From the NCBI GenBank assembly GCA_910575445.1, contig CAJTFW010000002.1, positions 186,001-250,000 of the forward strand: DNA of 64,000 nucleotides, written 5' to 3'. Source of the DNA: Lachnospiraceae bacterium (lineage in GTDB: Bacteria > Bacillota > Clostridia > Lachnospirales > Lachnospiraceae). Below, one piece after another: positions 44,437 to 53,544 of the stretch (within the stretch, counting starts at the first letter, position 1; the number at the start of each line of letters is the position of its first letter). Under the pieces are notes generated by a model. That model ran no database searches. It saw only the letters and a list, made by a program, of their open reading frames with translations, and was not told the origin of the DNA. The translations under genes and the position numbers were made by a program.

Positions 44437-46101
44437 ATGGAAAAAGAAGTAGTATCGAAAAATTTTATTGAGATAGAGATTGATAAAGATTTGTCAGAGG
44501 GTGTGTACAATACAGTGCATACACGTTTTCCACCAGAACCCAATGGGTATCTGCATATTGGCCATGCAAAGTCGATTTTGCTGAACTATGGGCTGGCGAA
44601 AAAATATAATGGAAAGTTTAATATGCGCTTTGACGATACCAATCCGACCAAAGAGCGGGTGGAGTTTGTGGAGGCGATTAAGAGGGATATTCAGTGGCTT
44701 GGCGCAGACTGGGAAGATAGATTGTTCTTTGCATCGGACTATTTTGAGCAGATGTATGAGGCGGCAGTAAAGCTGATTCAGAAAGGAAAGGCTTTTGTCT
44801 GTGATTTGACAGCGGAGGAGATGCGGGCTTATCGGGGAACTTTAACAGAGCCTGGGAAGAATAGCCCTTATAGAGACCGCAGTGTAGAGGAGAATCTTAC
44901 GCTGTTTGAAAATATGAAAAATGGAAAGTACAAAGATGGAGAGAAGGTACTTCGGGCGAAGATAGATATGGCTTCTCCGAATATGAATATGCGAGACCCA
45001 GTTATCTACCGCGTGGCGCATATGAGTCATCACAATACAGGAGATACCTGGTGCATCTATCCGATGTATGATTTTGCACATCCGATTGAGGATGCGATTG
45101 AGGGGATTACCCATTCGATTTGTACACTGGAATTTGAAGACCATCGGCCACTCTATGACTGGGTGGTTAAGGAGTTAGAGTATCCTAACCCGCCGCGTCA
45201 GATTGAGTTTGCCAAGTTATATTTGACCAATGTGGTAACCGGAAAGAGATATATCAAACAGTTAGTGGAGCAGGGGATTGTAGACGGATGGGATGACCCG
45301 CGTCTGGTCTCGATAGCAGCGCTTCGCCGCCGCGGATTTACACCGGAATCTTTGCAGATGTTTGTGGAGCTTTGCGGCGTGGCTAAAGGACAGAGTTCGG
45401 TGGATTATGCGATGCTGGAGTATTGTATCCGGGAAGATTTGAAGATGAAGCGCTCTAGGATGATGGCAGTGTTAGACCCGATTAAGCTGGTGATTGACAA
45501 TTACCCGGAAGGAGAAGTGGAGTATCTAGAGGCTGCAAACAATCTGGAGAATGAAGAACTTGGCAGCAGACAGATTCCATTTTGCAGGGAGCTGTATATT
45601 GAGCGTGAGGACTTTATGGAGGAACCGCCAAAGAAATATTTTCGTCTCTTTCCAGGGAATGAAGTGCGCCTGATGCATGCATATTTTGTAAAGTGTGAGA
45701 GCTTTGTAAAGGATGAAAACGGGAATGTGATTGAGGTGCATTGTACGTATGATAAGGAGACAAAGGCTGGAAGTGGATTTACCGGACGCAAGGTAAAGGG
45801 GACGATTCACTGGGTGCCAGCTCCATATGCGGTGGAGGCAGAAGTGCGGCTCTATGAGAATCTGATAGATGAGGAGAAGGGAGTCTATAATGAAGACGGA
45901 AGTATGAATATTAACCCGGATTCTCTAAAAGTGGTAAAAGGAAAGCTTGAGCCAGCGCTTCAAGGAGCAAAGGCGTATGAGAGCTTTCAGTTTGTAAGAA
46001 ATGGATTTTTCTGTGTGGATGCAAAGGATTCCAAAGAAGACGAACTGGTGTTCAATCGGATTGTGTCACTAAAAAGTTCGTTTAAGTTGCCCAAAAATTA
46101 A
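44437..46101 (+). CDS. glnS: glutaminyl-tRNA synthetase
   Basis: 554 aa class I synthetase. The signature [21 protein letters not shown] near residues 27-46 is present. GlnRS-specific rather than GluRS-specific regions follow: [51 protein letters not shown]-like [10 protein letters not shown], and [13 protein letters not shown] in the beta-barrel anticodon domain. The KMSKS-equivalent position reads [13 protein letters not shown] rather than MSKRKL. GGAGG precedes the ATG. It follows the tRNA-Thr terminator. Confidence 0.95.
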   Translation: MEKEVVSKNFIEIEIDKDLSEGVYNTVHTRFPPEPNGYLHIGHAKSILLNYGLAKKYNGKFNMRFDDTNPTKERVEFVEAIKRDIQWLGADWEDRLFFASDYFEQMYEAAVKLIQKGKAFVCDLTAEEMRAYRGTLTEPGKNSPYRDRSVEENLTLFENMKNGKYKDGEKVLRAKIDMASPNMNMRDPVIYRVAHMSHHNTGDTWCIYPMYDFAHPIEDAIEGITHSICTLEFEDHRPLYDWVVKELEYPNPPRQIEFAKLYLTNVVTGKRYIKQLVEQGIVDGWDDPRLVSIAALRRRGFTPESLQMFVELCGVAKGQSSVDYAMLEYCIREDLKMKRSRMMAVLDPIKLVIDNYPEGEVEYLEAANNLENEELGSRQIPFCRELYIEREDFMEEPPKKYFRLFPGNEVRLMHAYFVKCESFVKDENGNVIEVHCTYDKETKAGSGFTGRKVKGTIHWVPAPYAVEAEVRLYENLIDEEKGVYNEDGSMNINPDSLKVVKGKLEPALQGAKAYESFQFVRNGFFCVDAKDSKEDELVFNRIVSLKSSFKLPKN

Positions 46102-46124
46102 TAGAAAAGAGAGCGCTCAAAGAG

Positions 46125-46160
46125 GGGCTTAGGCTTTGATAAAAGTCTAAGTCCTTTTTT
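46125..46160 (+). terminator. terminator after glnS
   Basis: GGGCTTAGGCTTT pairs with AAAGTCTAAGTCC (two G-T) around GATA, followed by six T residues. Confidence 0.85.
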
Positions 46161-46192
46161 AAACTGGCAGTGTAAGGAGACAGAAAAGAGAA

Positions 46193-47611
46193 ATGTATGA
46201 GATGATGCTAAGGCTTGAGGGGAATGGGAAAAAAAATCTGTATGAGCAGATATATGAGTATATAAAGGGGGAGATACAAAAAGGGAACATCTGCTGTGGA
46301 GAGAGACTGCCCTCAACAAGGCTTTTGGCGCAGCAGTTGGGAGTAAGCCGAAGTACAACGCAGTTGGCGTATGAGCAGCTTTTGGCAGAAGGGTATATTG
46401 AGGCATTTCCTTATAAAGGATATTTTGTATGTCAGGTGGAGGAATTGTATGATTTGGGAGGTGGAGAATGTGAGAGCTGGACAAAGGAAGAAGGAAAAGA
46501 GGATAAAAAGTGGCGGTATGACTTTACACCTAATGGAATTGATTTGGAGCATTTTCCATATTCGGTATGGAGGAAACTGAACCGGGAAGTCTTGCAGGAT
46601 GATAAAGGAGAATTGTTTCATCTTGGGGATGCAAAAGGGGAGTGGTCACTTCGGGAGGCTATCTGCCTCTATCTGCATCAGGCAAGAGGGGTGAGCGTCA
46701 ATCCTTCGCAAGTAATACTTGGAGCCGGGAATGACTATTTGCAGATGTTGTTGTCCCTGATACTTGGGAGGGAAAATCTGATTGCGATGGAGAGCCCGAC
46801 GTATCGGCATGCATATGATATTTTTCAGAGACTTGGGTATCGGTGCTGTACAGTGTCAATGGACCGATATGGGATAAGCGTAGAGGAACTTCAGATAAGC
46901 GGAGCCGATATTGTGTATGTGATGCCTTCTCACCAGTATCCTATGGGGGTTGTGATGCCAATTAAAAGGCGACAGGAGTTATTGCAGTGGGCAGCAGCCA
47001 AGGAAGGGAGGTATATTATCGAGGATGATTATGACAGTGAATTCCGGTATGGAGGAAAGCCAATTCCTTCTCTGCAGGGGAGTGATACGCATCAAAGGGT
47101 TATCTATATTGGAACTTTTTCGAAATCGATTGCACCATCAATTCGGATTAGTTATCTGGTGCTTCCCATACATCTTTTAGAGCAGTATGAGGAGGTGGGG
47201 CGCAGCTTTCCTTGTACGGTCTCTAGAACGGACCAGAGAGTATTGCAATATTTTATGGAGCGGGGATATTTTGAAAGACATCTAAACAAGATGCGGGCGA
47301 TTTATAAAAGTAAGCATGATGTATTGCTGGCAGAATTAAAGGGGATAAGAGGGATAAAGAGGATATTGGGGGCACGTTCGGGGGTACATATGCTGCTGCA
47401 GATGGAAGGGGAACTATCAGAAGAGAAGAGAATTCTCAGGGCAGAGCAAGCAGGAGTAAAGGTTTACCCGTTATCAGAGTATTGTATTGATAAAAGGAAA
47501 TATGAGCCAACGGTTATTTTGGGGTATGCGACGATGACAGAGAAAGAGATTCGGGAGGCAGTAAGGATACTGAAAGAAGTGTGGGAATCGTTGGGGGAAT
47601 CTGGGAATTGA
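46193..47611 (+). CDS. MocR-type GntR regulator with aminotransferase domain
   Basis: 472 aa. The N-terminal GntR winged helix is CGERLPSTRLLAQQLGVSRS and TTQLAYEQLLAEGYIEA (about residues 35-75). A linker then leads to a type I aminotransferase-like domain with LGAGNDYLQMLLSLI, ESPTYRHAYDIFQ, YVMPSHQYPMG, IIEDDYDSEFRYGG and the PLP lysine in YIGTFSKSIAPSIRISYLV. MocR proteins such as PdxR and GabR sense PLP or amino acids. The target is unknown; no pdx or gab gene is adjacent. A consensus promoter overlaps its stop codon. Confidence 0.92.
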   Translation: MYEMMLRLEGNGKKNLYEQIYEYIKGEIQKGNICCGERLPSTRLLAQQLGVSRSTTQLAYEQLLAEGYIEAFPYKGYFVCQVEELYDLGGGECESWTKEEGKEDKKWRYDFTPNGIDLEHFPYSVWRKLNREVLQDDKGELFHLGDAKGEWSLREAICLYLHQARGVSVNPSQVILGAGNDYLQMLLSLILGRENLIAMESPTYRHAYDIFQRLGYRCCTVSMDRYGISVEELQISGADIVYVMPSHQYPMGVVMPIKRRQELLQWAAAKEGRYIIEDDYDSEFRYGGKPIPSLQGSDTHQRVIYIGTFSKSIAPSIRISYLVLPIHLLEQYEEVGRSFPCTVSRTDQRVLQYFMERGYFERHLNKMRAIYKSKHDVLLAELKGIRGIKRILGARSGVHMLLQMEGELSEEKRILRAEQAGVKVYPLSEYCIDKRKYEPTVILGYATMTEKEIREAVRILKEVWESLGESGN

Positions 47612-47636
47612 CAAGGGGAAGTGGAGTGAGTATGAT
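47608..47636 (+). promoter_or_regulatory. consensus sigma-A promoter reading into the repeat region
   Basis: TTGACA, 17-bp spacer, TATGAT. The -35 box overlaps the end of the MocR gene. The first gene downstream is the secreted protein at 48225, so a transcript would carry a leader of about 580 nt containing both hairpin repeats. Confidence 0.65.
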
Positions 47637-47711
47637 AAGAGGTGATGGTGTGAAATTTTAGTTGGGGTAGAATGTGAATATTTAGGATGTTAGGAGGCTA
47701 GGACGCTAGGA

Positions 47712-47862
47712 CGGGAGGGCAGTAGGTTCCTTCCAGACCCCGCTCGCGCTTAATGAACGCCTATAGCGGTACTAAATTCGCGACTGCGCGGCTTAGCGCC
47801 GCTTGCGCTCATTAAGTGCCGATGGCGTCCAATGGGTCTTTCAGGAACCTACTGCCCTCCCG
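47712..47862 (-). repeat. structured intergenic repeat, copy A (inverted relative to B and C)
   Basis: 151 bp. Outer stem 47712-47731 pairs perfectly with 47843-47862 over 20 bp (CGGGAGGGCAGTAGG ... inner GGTTCCT). The interior, read on the minus strand, matches copies B and C: GAAAGACCCATTGGACGCC, CGGCACTTA, the tetraloop hairpin CGCGCAGTCGCG, TTTAGTACCGCTATAGGCG, GCGAGCGGGGTCTGGAAGGAA. The outer stem sequence differs from B and C but pairing is kept. Confidence 0.85.
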
Positions 47863-47913
47863 CCCTGGCTGACTGTGGCCAGCCACAAGATATAAGACAC
47901 TATCATGTAATAC

Positions 47914-48147
47914 TGTGTAGGCATATGGGGAAGTGTTTCGCTTGAAACGTACGTATCGAAGCCAAGAAACAGCCCGACATGGTCTGGTAGATGTTCCTGC
48001 AAGACCCATTGGACGCCATCGGCACTTAGCGAGCGCAAGCGGTTACGCGCAGTCGCGAGCTTAGTACCGCTATAGGCGTTCATTAAGCGCGAGCGGGGTC
48101 TGGAAGGAACATCTACCAGGCCATGGCGAGCGTCCTTTGCATCAAAA
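47914..48147 (+). repeat. structured intergenic repeat, copy B with conserved flanks
   Basis: About 234 bp. It consists of a 5' flank (TGTGTAGGCATATGGGG to AACAGCCCGA), the 148-bp hairpin unit, and a 3' flank GAGCGTCCTTTGCATCAAAA. The outer stem 47978-47998 pairs with 48105-48125 over 21 bp (one T-G). Flanks and core recur in copy C 15 kb away; copy A next to it is the reverse complement of the core. Confidence 0.88.
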
Positions 48148-48157
48148 GCATTTCAAC

Positions 48158-48185
48158 TTGCAAAACCTAAACATAAAGTTACACT
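48158..48185 (+). promoter_or_regulatory. possible proximal promoter of the secreted-protein gene
   Basis: TTGCAA, 16-bp spacer, TACACT, about 40 bp before the start codon. Moderate match; an alternative to the promoter at 47608. Confidence 0.4.
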
Positions 48186-48224
48186 ATTAATTAAGAAATA
48201 ATAAATGAGAAATGAGGAGTACAT

Positions 48225-51200
48225 ATGAAAAGATTCTATGATTGGAAGCGATGGGTTGCTGTGGGTGTAACAGCAATTATACTAATGACGGATCAAGGTA
48301 TCATTTATGCAGCGGATAGTTCTATGCAGCCAGAGATATTTGCGGAAGAGAAAGAAGAACTGCCACCTGAAAAAGAGCAGGAAAATGAGGGAGAGAAACC
48401 CGAAGGGCTAGAAAAAGAAGAATCAGAAGAAAATTCAGAAGAAAAAGAAGAGCCGAAAGAATCAGAAGAAAAAGAAGAGCCAAAAGAATCAGAAGAAAAA
48501 GAAGAGCCAAAAGAAAATCCAGAAGAAAAAGAGGTGCCTGAAGAAAAAGAAGATTCAGAAGGCGATAGTAATATGACTCTTGATGGAGAGAGTGAAAATA
48601 AAGAGGCAGAACAACTGCCAGATGCGAAAGAAAATACAGAAGAAGATACAAAAGAAGATACACAGCCTTTGGAAGAAAGCGATACTTGGTTATTGGAAGA
48701 TATGGTGCAATCTTTTGTGGCAGAAGACTGTCTTTTTGAGCAGCCATTGATTGGAGAAGAGGAAGAAGAGCCATATCTGTATACCAAGTCTTATGGGCAT
48801 CAGCTTGTGGAAGAGAAGGCTTCTTCCTTGTACCAGGCGTTGTATGCTACTTTGGAGGAAGAGAGTGAAAGTATCTCTCTTGGGACAGTTAAGACAGAGG
48901 ATGCAGCACTAGAAGGGGAAGAATATCATACACTCTGTAAGGAGTATCAGACTGCTGCATGGTATGCGTTGGATGCTTTTTTATATGACTGTGTGGATGC
49001 AGAGTATCTGGATTTGCCTAACAGCAAGTTGTCTGTGACTTATCAGGGAGAAATATCAGAAGATGGAAGTGTCAACTGGTCAACAGAGGCAGTCTGGGAG
49101 TTGTCTTGGCTGGAAAATGCAGAGGAAAGCATAGAGACTACAGAAGAAATACAAAGTGTCTATCAGACTTTGATAGAACTTTATGGCCAGGTGACAGAAG
49201 TGATGGAGCAGGAGGCAGACAGTGAGCCTTTGGATGGAATATTTGCCAGAGAAAGATATGCCAGGATGTTTCAAAGACTCTGTAAACAGGCTGATATAGA
49301 ATGTATTTTGGCAAAGGGAATCGTACAGGAAGAAGTTGCTGTCTTTAATCTGGTACAGATGGAGGATGAGAACTGGTATCTTGTCGATGTACTTAGAGAT
49401 GTCTTTTTAGCAGGACTTTCGGAAGAATCAGAAGATAGCTATCAGATGTATGGAGATTTCTTTAATCGCCAACAGGGATTTTTTGCCTATCCGGCTGTCA
49501 GTGTGTCAGATTATAGAACAGAGGATGCGGATTCGACGATTGAGACACCAGAGGAAGATAGCACACCATCGGATACTTTAGAGCAATCAGAGATACCAGA
49601 AGATAAGAAAGAGATTACCTCGCCAGAAGAAAACACGTCATCAGAGGCTTTGAAGCAAGAGATAGCCCCAGAAAGCACAGTATTACCAGAAGAATCATCA
49701 CAGACCACCGAGAATTTATCAGCAGGAATTCCAGCACAGAGTATTGCGCCAGATAATACACAGCCTGAGAAGCAGACAACAGAGACATCAGATAATCAGA
49801 TGTCCAAGGATGCTGTGGAGGAACCAGAAAAAGACACAGAAACGGTAGTTTTACCAGAGAATACAAACGAGGCAGCACAGGCAAACGATTATGCTCTTGC
49901 AGATAATGAAACAACAGAAGCTGCAATGGCAAGGGAAGTCCAGGAAAAGGCACTCGAAAATATATCTGTCTCAGCTATCAAGTTACAGACTTATACAGGG
50001 CGTGCAATTACCCCAAAGGTAACGGTAAAGGACAATACAACCCGCAAGACTCTTAAAGTGAACAAACAATACACTATTTCTTATGAAAATAATATAAATG
50101 CCGGAACTGCGACTGCAGTGATTCGTGGAATCGAAGGCAGCGGATATGAGGGTGTCTACCGGGCTGATTTTACGATTCAACCGCAGAATATTGCCAAGAA
50201 AGTAAAAGCCAAAATATCCGGCAAAGGGTTTTCTTATACTAGTCTGCCGATAACGCCAGGTGTCAATATCAGCTACAATAAAGCAGGACTGACAGAAGGC
50301 GTCGATTATTATGTCGATTATCTGAACAATATCGAAAAAGGAACGGCACAGGTACGTTTGACAGGAATCGGAAATTTTACAGGCACAAAAGTCCTGAAAT
50401 TTAAGATTACTGCGAAAAATATGAAAGATACCGTGGTATCACTGTCTTCTTATTCAGATATCTATGGAGGAGAAGGCGCGATGCCAAGCGTGTCGGTCAG
50501 CTACGAAGGCGGAGCTTGCCGGGAGGGAATTGACTATGTAATAAAATATCCCAAGAAATTAAAAGTTGGAAAAAATACGATTCAGATTGTTGGCAGAGGC
50601 AGTTTTAAAGGCTCTGTTAAAGCAATCTATACCGTAAGCAAAGCTTCTATTGAAGATGCTGAGATTTATTTTCCATATGCATGGCAGTATACATCGAAAA
50701 ATATCAAGGTGCTGCCAACTTCAGTGACGATTGATGGTGTGTCGCTTCAACCTAAGAAGGACTATACTATCAAATATCAGGCAGTCGGCGGCAAGAAGAG
50801 CAGCAGCGTAAAGAAGCCGGGTGCTTATCAGATTATTTTAACTGGAAAAGGCAATTATCAGGGCACGATGGTTTTTGATTTTTGTGTAACAGACAGTCAG
50901 GAGGTATTAGGCCAGAACTATAACAGCGCAGAGAGTACGATTAAGAAAGAAGAAGTGCTGCCAGATACCAGTCCAGATGAGGTGCTAGAGGTAGAGAAGG
51001 ATAAATACTGGGGATATTATGAGCAGTATAAGATTACTTCCAAAAAGGGTATTCAGGGAGTATCGGACTATACAGAGGATATCAAGGCACAACATATCCT
51101 TTTAAATGTCAATCTGGCGGATTATATCAGCACCAATGAAAGAGCTGGCTTTATTCCTTATACGTATCGGGGAAAGACCTACTATTTTGGAGACTTGATA

Positions 51201-52247
51201 GCGTTAAAAAATACGATTTATCATCTCCATGGATGGGGAGGAGAAGAAAATCCCTATGGGGCCAACCAGATGCGGACAGTAACGTTGGTTCTGTTGATGG
51301 GATGGCGAGACGAGTTGTCCTATCTGATTCATCCTTCAGCGAGAAAGAGCGGGGCTGCTTCTTACTATACGCTAAATATGCAGGATGAAAAGGCAAGGGA
51401 TACATTTGAAGCACTGTTCCGCTATATGGGAGAAGAACTTGGCTCGTTAAAGACCAGAGTTAGTAACTGGACACTTGGCAATGAAGTCAACAGCTGCAAA
51501 GAGTGGAATTATTCAGGCAATCTCTCGCTCAATGAATGTGTGGAAAACTATGCAAAGGCTTTCCAGCTGCTCTATACAGGAGTAAAACGCGGGGCAAAAA
51601 GTTCCAGGGTATTTATCTCTCTAGACCATGCTTGGACAGCTTCTGTGGCGGGACATAGTGGAAGAGACTATCTGGATAGGTTTGCTGCCTATATGCATCA
51701 GACAGCCCCTCAGATGGAGTGGAATGTCAACTATCATCCATATTCGCAGCCATTGACTAGGGTGAGCTTTTGGAAGGATAATTCCAATACAACAGATGCT
51801 CAAAATACCAAATTTATCTCGATGAAAAATATTAAAGTATTGACCGATTATCTTTCAGAGATAGAAGCACGCTATGGAAAGGCAAATGGTTCGATACGTG
51901 TGATTATCGGAGAACTAGGATACACAGGAGAACTTGGAAAAGGGAATTTAGAGGCAGAACAGGCGGCAGCGCTTGGATATGGATATTATATTGCAATGTT
52001 TAATACCAGAATTGACATCTATATGATTCGTGCCTATTTAGATGACCCGCGGGAGATGAAAGATGGGCTTTACTTTGGACTAAGAGACCAGGAGCATAGA
52101 CAAAAAGAGGCTTATGATGTGTATAAATATCTAGATAGTGAAGAGTCACTGTCTTATATGAATCGGTATCTGCCAGTGGTAGGAATCGATGGATGGGAAC
52201 AAGTAATTCCTGGATTTCGCGCGGAGGCTTTGCCAAGCGAGATATAG
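48225..52247 (+). CDS. large secreted modular protein with C-terminal glycosidase-like (DUF5722-type) domain
   Basis: 1340 aa. Signal peptide residues 1-30 (VAVGVTAIILMTDQGIIYAA). Residues 35-165 are E/K/P-rich with a 9-aa tandem repeat KESEEKEEP encoded by 27-bp units. Residues about 184-425 resemble a transglutaminase-like fold (YARMFQRLCKQADIECILAK, VFNLVQMEDENWYLVDVL) but lack the Cys and the HAWN-type His, so it is probably inactive. After a Ser/Thr/Glu linker come four Ig-like beta repeats (575-889, with TGRAITPKVTV and GIGNFTGTK-type units). The C-terminal domain (926-1340) has NWTLGNEVN (Glu1087) and VIIGELGY (Glu1230), spaced like the acid/base and nucleophile of clan GH-A glycosidases. 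AGGAG precedes the ATG. There is no LPxTG sorting signal. Confidence 0.8.
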   Translation: MKRFYDWKRWVAVGVTAIILMTDQGIIYAADSSMQPEIFAEEKEELPPEKEQENEGEKPEGLEKEESEENSEEKEEPKESEEKEEPKESEEKEEPKENPEEKEVPEEKEDSEGDSNMTLDGESENKEAEQLPDAKENTEEDTKEDTQPLEESDTWLLEDMVQSFVAEDCLFEQPLIGEEEEEPYLYTKSYGHQLVEEKASSLYQALYATLEEESESISLGTVKTEDAALEGEEYHTLCKEYQTAAWYALDAFLYDCVDAEYLDLPNSKLSVTYQGEISEDGSVNWSTEAVWELSWLENAEESIETTEEIQSVYQTLIELYGQVTEVMEQEADSEPLDGIFARERYARMFQRLCKQADIECILAKGIVQEEVAVFNLVQMEDENWYLVDVLRDVFLAGLSEESEDSYQMYGDFFNRQQGFFAYPAVSVSDYRTEDADSTIETPEEDSTPSDTLEQSEIPEDKKEITSPEENTSSEALKQEIAPESTVLPEESSQTTENLSAGIPAQSIAPDNTQPEKQTTETSDNQMSKDAVEEPEKDTETVVLPENTNEAAQANDYALADNETTEAAMAREVQEKALENISVSAIKLQTYTGRAITPKVTVKDNTTRKTLKVNKQYTISYENNINAGTATAVIRGIEGSGYEGVYRADFTIQPQNIAKKVKAKISGKGFSYTSLPITPGVNISYNKAGLTEGVDYYVDYLNNIEKGTAQVRLTGIGNFTGTKVLKFKITAKNMKDTVVSLSSYSDIYGGEGAMPSVSVSYEGGACREGIDYVIKYPKKLKVGKNTIQIVGRGSFKGSVKAIYTVSKASIEDAEIYFPYAWQYTSKNIKVLPTSVTIDGVSLQPKKDYTIKYQAVGGKKSSSVKKPGAYQIILTGKGNYQGTMVFDFCVTDSQEVLGQNYNSAESTIKKEEVLPDTSPDEVLEVEKDKYWGYYEQYKITSKKGIQGVSDYTEDIKAQHILLNVNLADYISTNERAGFIPYTYRGKTYYFGDLIALKNTIYHLHGWGGEENPYGANQMRTVTLVLLMGWRDELSYLIHPSARKSGAASYYTLNMQDEKARDTFEALFRYMGEELGSLKTRVSNWTLGNEVNSCKEWNYSGNLSLNECVENYAKAFQLLYTGVKRGAKSSRVFISLDHAWTASVAGHSGRDYLDRFAAYMHQTAPQMEWNVNYHPYSQPLTRVSFWKDNSNTTDAQNTKFISMKNIKVLTDYLSEIEARYGKANGSIRVIIGELGYTGELGKGNLEAEQAAALGYGYYIAMFNTRIDIYMIRAYLDDPREMKDGLYFGLRDQEHRQKEAYDVYKYLDSEESLSYMNRYLPVVGIDGWEQVIPGFRAEALPSEI

Positions 52248-52250
52248 TAC

Positions 52251-52295
52251 AAAAAACGGCTCCCGGTGGCATAGTATCTGCTGCCGGAAGCCGCT
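52251..52295. terminator. bidirectional terminator between convergent genes
   Basis: CGGCTCCCGG faces CCGGAAGCCG (one mismatch) across about 17 nt. Six A residues precede it, giving TTTTTT on the minus strand, and CTTCTTTATT follows on the plus strand. Confidence 0.75.
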
Positions 52296-52298
52296 TCT

Positions 52299-52571
52299 TT
52301 ATTCTTCGGTGACAGAAGCTTTGTCGGAAGTATCAGGGGTGAGGGGTTTTGTGGGAGGGTCTTCTTCAAAGATTTCTTCTTCGCTGTCGAAGGCTTTGAC
52401 TTCTTCTTCCTCTTCTTCCTCTTCGTCCAGGTCTTCAAAGAGGTCATCATCGTCAAAATCTTCATCGAAATCGTCCTCTTTCTGGAAATATTTGCGGTAG
52501 AGATAGAGACCGCCAAAGATGGCAAGTGCAGCTCCGCCCACCGTCATTAAAGTGTTCATAAATTTTTTCAT
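52299..52571 (-). CDS. small single-pass membrane protein with strongly acidic tail
   Basis: 90 aa from ATG 52571, which has GGAG at good spacing. Residues 5-24 (MNTLMTVGGAALAIFGGLYL) form a membrane segment; the remainder is dominated by Asp and Glu, including a run of eight Glu. No family recognised; similar small acidic membrane proteins are common in Firmicutes. It is convergent with the secreted protein and shares its terminator. Confidence 0.72.
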   Translation of the reverse strand: MKKFMNTLMTVGGAALAIFGGLYLYRKYFQKEDDFDEDFDDDDLFEDLDEEEEEEEEVKAFDSEEEIFEEDPPTKPLTPDTSDKASVTEE

Positions 52572-52737
52572 ATGATAGGCTCCTTTCCTATATTTGGATT
52601 TGTTTTTTACTATTCTAATACATATTAGGATGCTTGGAAAGTAAAAAATCATTAAAATTTTAGAAAATATCCGTTGTGGTTTTCGGAATTATCTATTATA
52701 TTAGTATAGTATTTACAGTAAAGGATGAAAGAAAACA

Positions 52738-53544
52738 ATGATTCGATTAATTGTTAGTGATATTGATGGAACGTTAGTGCCAGAAGGCGTGAGCTATATT
52801 AATCCAGAGTATCTGGATGTGATTCGGGAATTGACGGATATGGGGGTGCAGTTTGCGGCAGCAAGTGGAAGACAGGTCAGCAGTATTGATGCGGTGTTCC
52901 ATGAGATTGGCGACAGGATATATTATCTCTCAGACAATGGGGCGTATATTCAGAGGGATGAGAAGGCATTAAAGGAGGTATGCATGGCCAGGGAGGATGT
53001 GAAGGAGCTGCTTTTGGATTTGCAGAGGATTCCAGAACATCATGTGCTCCTCTCGGCAAAGGAAGGGTATTATACGGATGATAAAAGTTCGGATTTTCAT
53101 AATCTGGTGTTTGAACAGTACAAAGGAGTAGGCAGCGTGGTAGACAAATTAGAAGCCTATGCGGATGCCTGTATTAAAGTAAGCCTGTACTATGAGAAGG
53201 GAGCAATGATGCTCTATGACCTTTTGGACAAGAGGTGGAAGGACAGGCTTCAAATCTATATTTCAGGGGCGAGATGGATTGATATCAATGCACAGGGTGT
53301 CTCTAAGGGGAATGCCGTTCACTGGATTCAAAAGCAATATGGGATTACACCGGAGGAAACGGTAGTCTTTGGAGATAATTTTAACGATATCTCTATGATG
53401 GAGCGCTCAAAGAGAAGCTATGCATCGGTACTCTCCCACCCGGATATTAAGAAGGCTGCGGATTATGAAGTGGCTTCGTATGAAGTGGATGGAGTGCTTC
53501 AGGTATTGAAACAGATAGCAGAGGAGATTCGGAATGAAAAATAG
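52738..53544 (+). CDS. Cof-type HAD-IIB family phosphatase
   Basis: 268 aa. Motif I VSDIDGTLVPEG at residues 6-17 carries the catalytic Asp pair. AAASGRQ (motif II) and GDNFNDISMMERS (motif IV, near 208-220) complete the active site, with the C2B cap between. Such enzymes dephosphorylate sugar phosphates or cofactors such as PLP and FMN; the substrate is not predictable. The next gene starts 11 bp before its stop. Confidence 0.92.
   Translation: MIRLIVSDIDGTLVPEGVSYINPEYLDVIRELTDMGVQFAAASGRQVSSIDAVFHEIGDRIYYLSDNGAYIQRDEKALKEVCMAREDVKELLLDLQRIPEHHVLLSAKEGYYTDDKSSDFHNLVFEQYKGVGSVVDKLEAYADACIKVSLYYEKGAMMLYDLLDKRWKDRLQIYISGARWIDINAQGVSKGNAVHWIQKQYGITPEETVVFGDNFNDISMMERSKRSYASVLSHPDIKKAADYEVASYEVDGVLQVLKQIAEEIRNEK

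Noticed and set aside
47841-48083. Minus-strand ORF starting MNAYSGTKLATARNRLRS, with a similar ORF at 63220-63468
   Set aside because: Both lie inside the structured repeat copies B and C. Similarity follows from the repeat itself; there is no ribosome-binding site, and reading continues through hairpin arms. Not a gene family.
47712-48147. Possible CRISPR array or IS element at the repeated region
   Set aside because: There are only two units in opposite orientation, no regular spacers, no cas genes and no transposase ORF. Short palindromic outer stems plus covariation fit a structured repeat better.
48305-48787. Long minus-strand Ser/Phe-rich ORFs opposite the secreted protein gene
   Set aside because: They are the antisense of the Glu/Lys-rich repeat region (GAA/TTC-rich DNA) and have no start signals.
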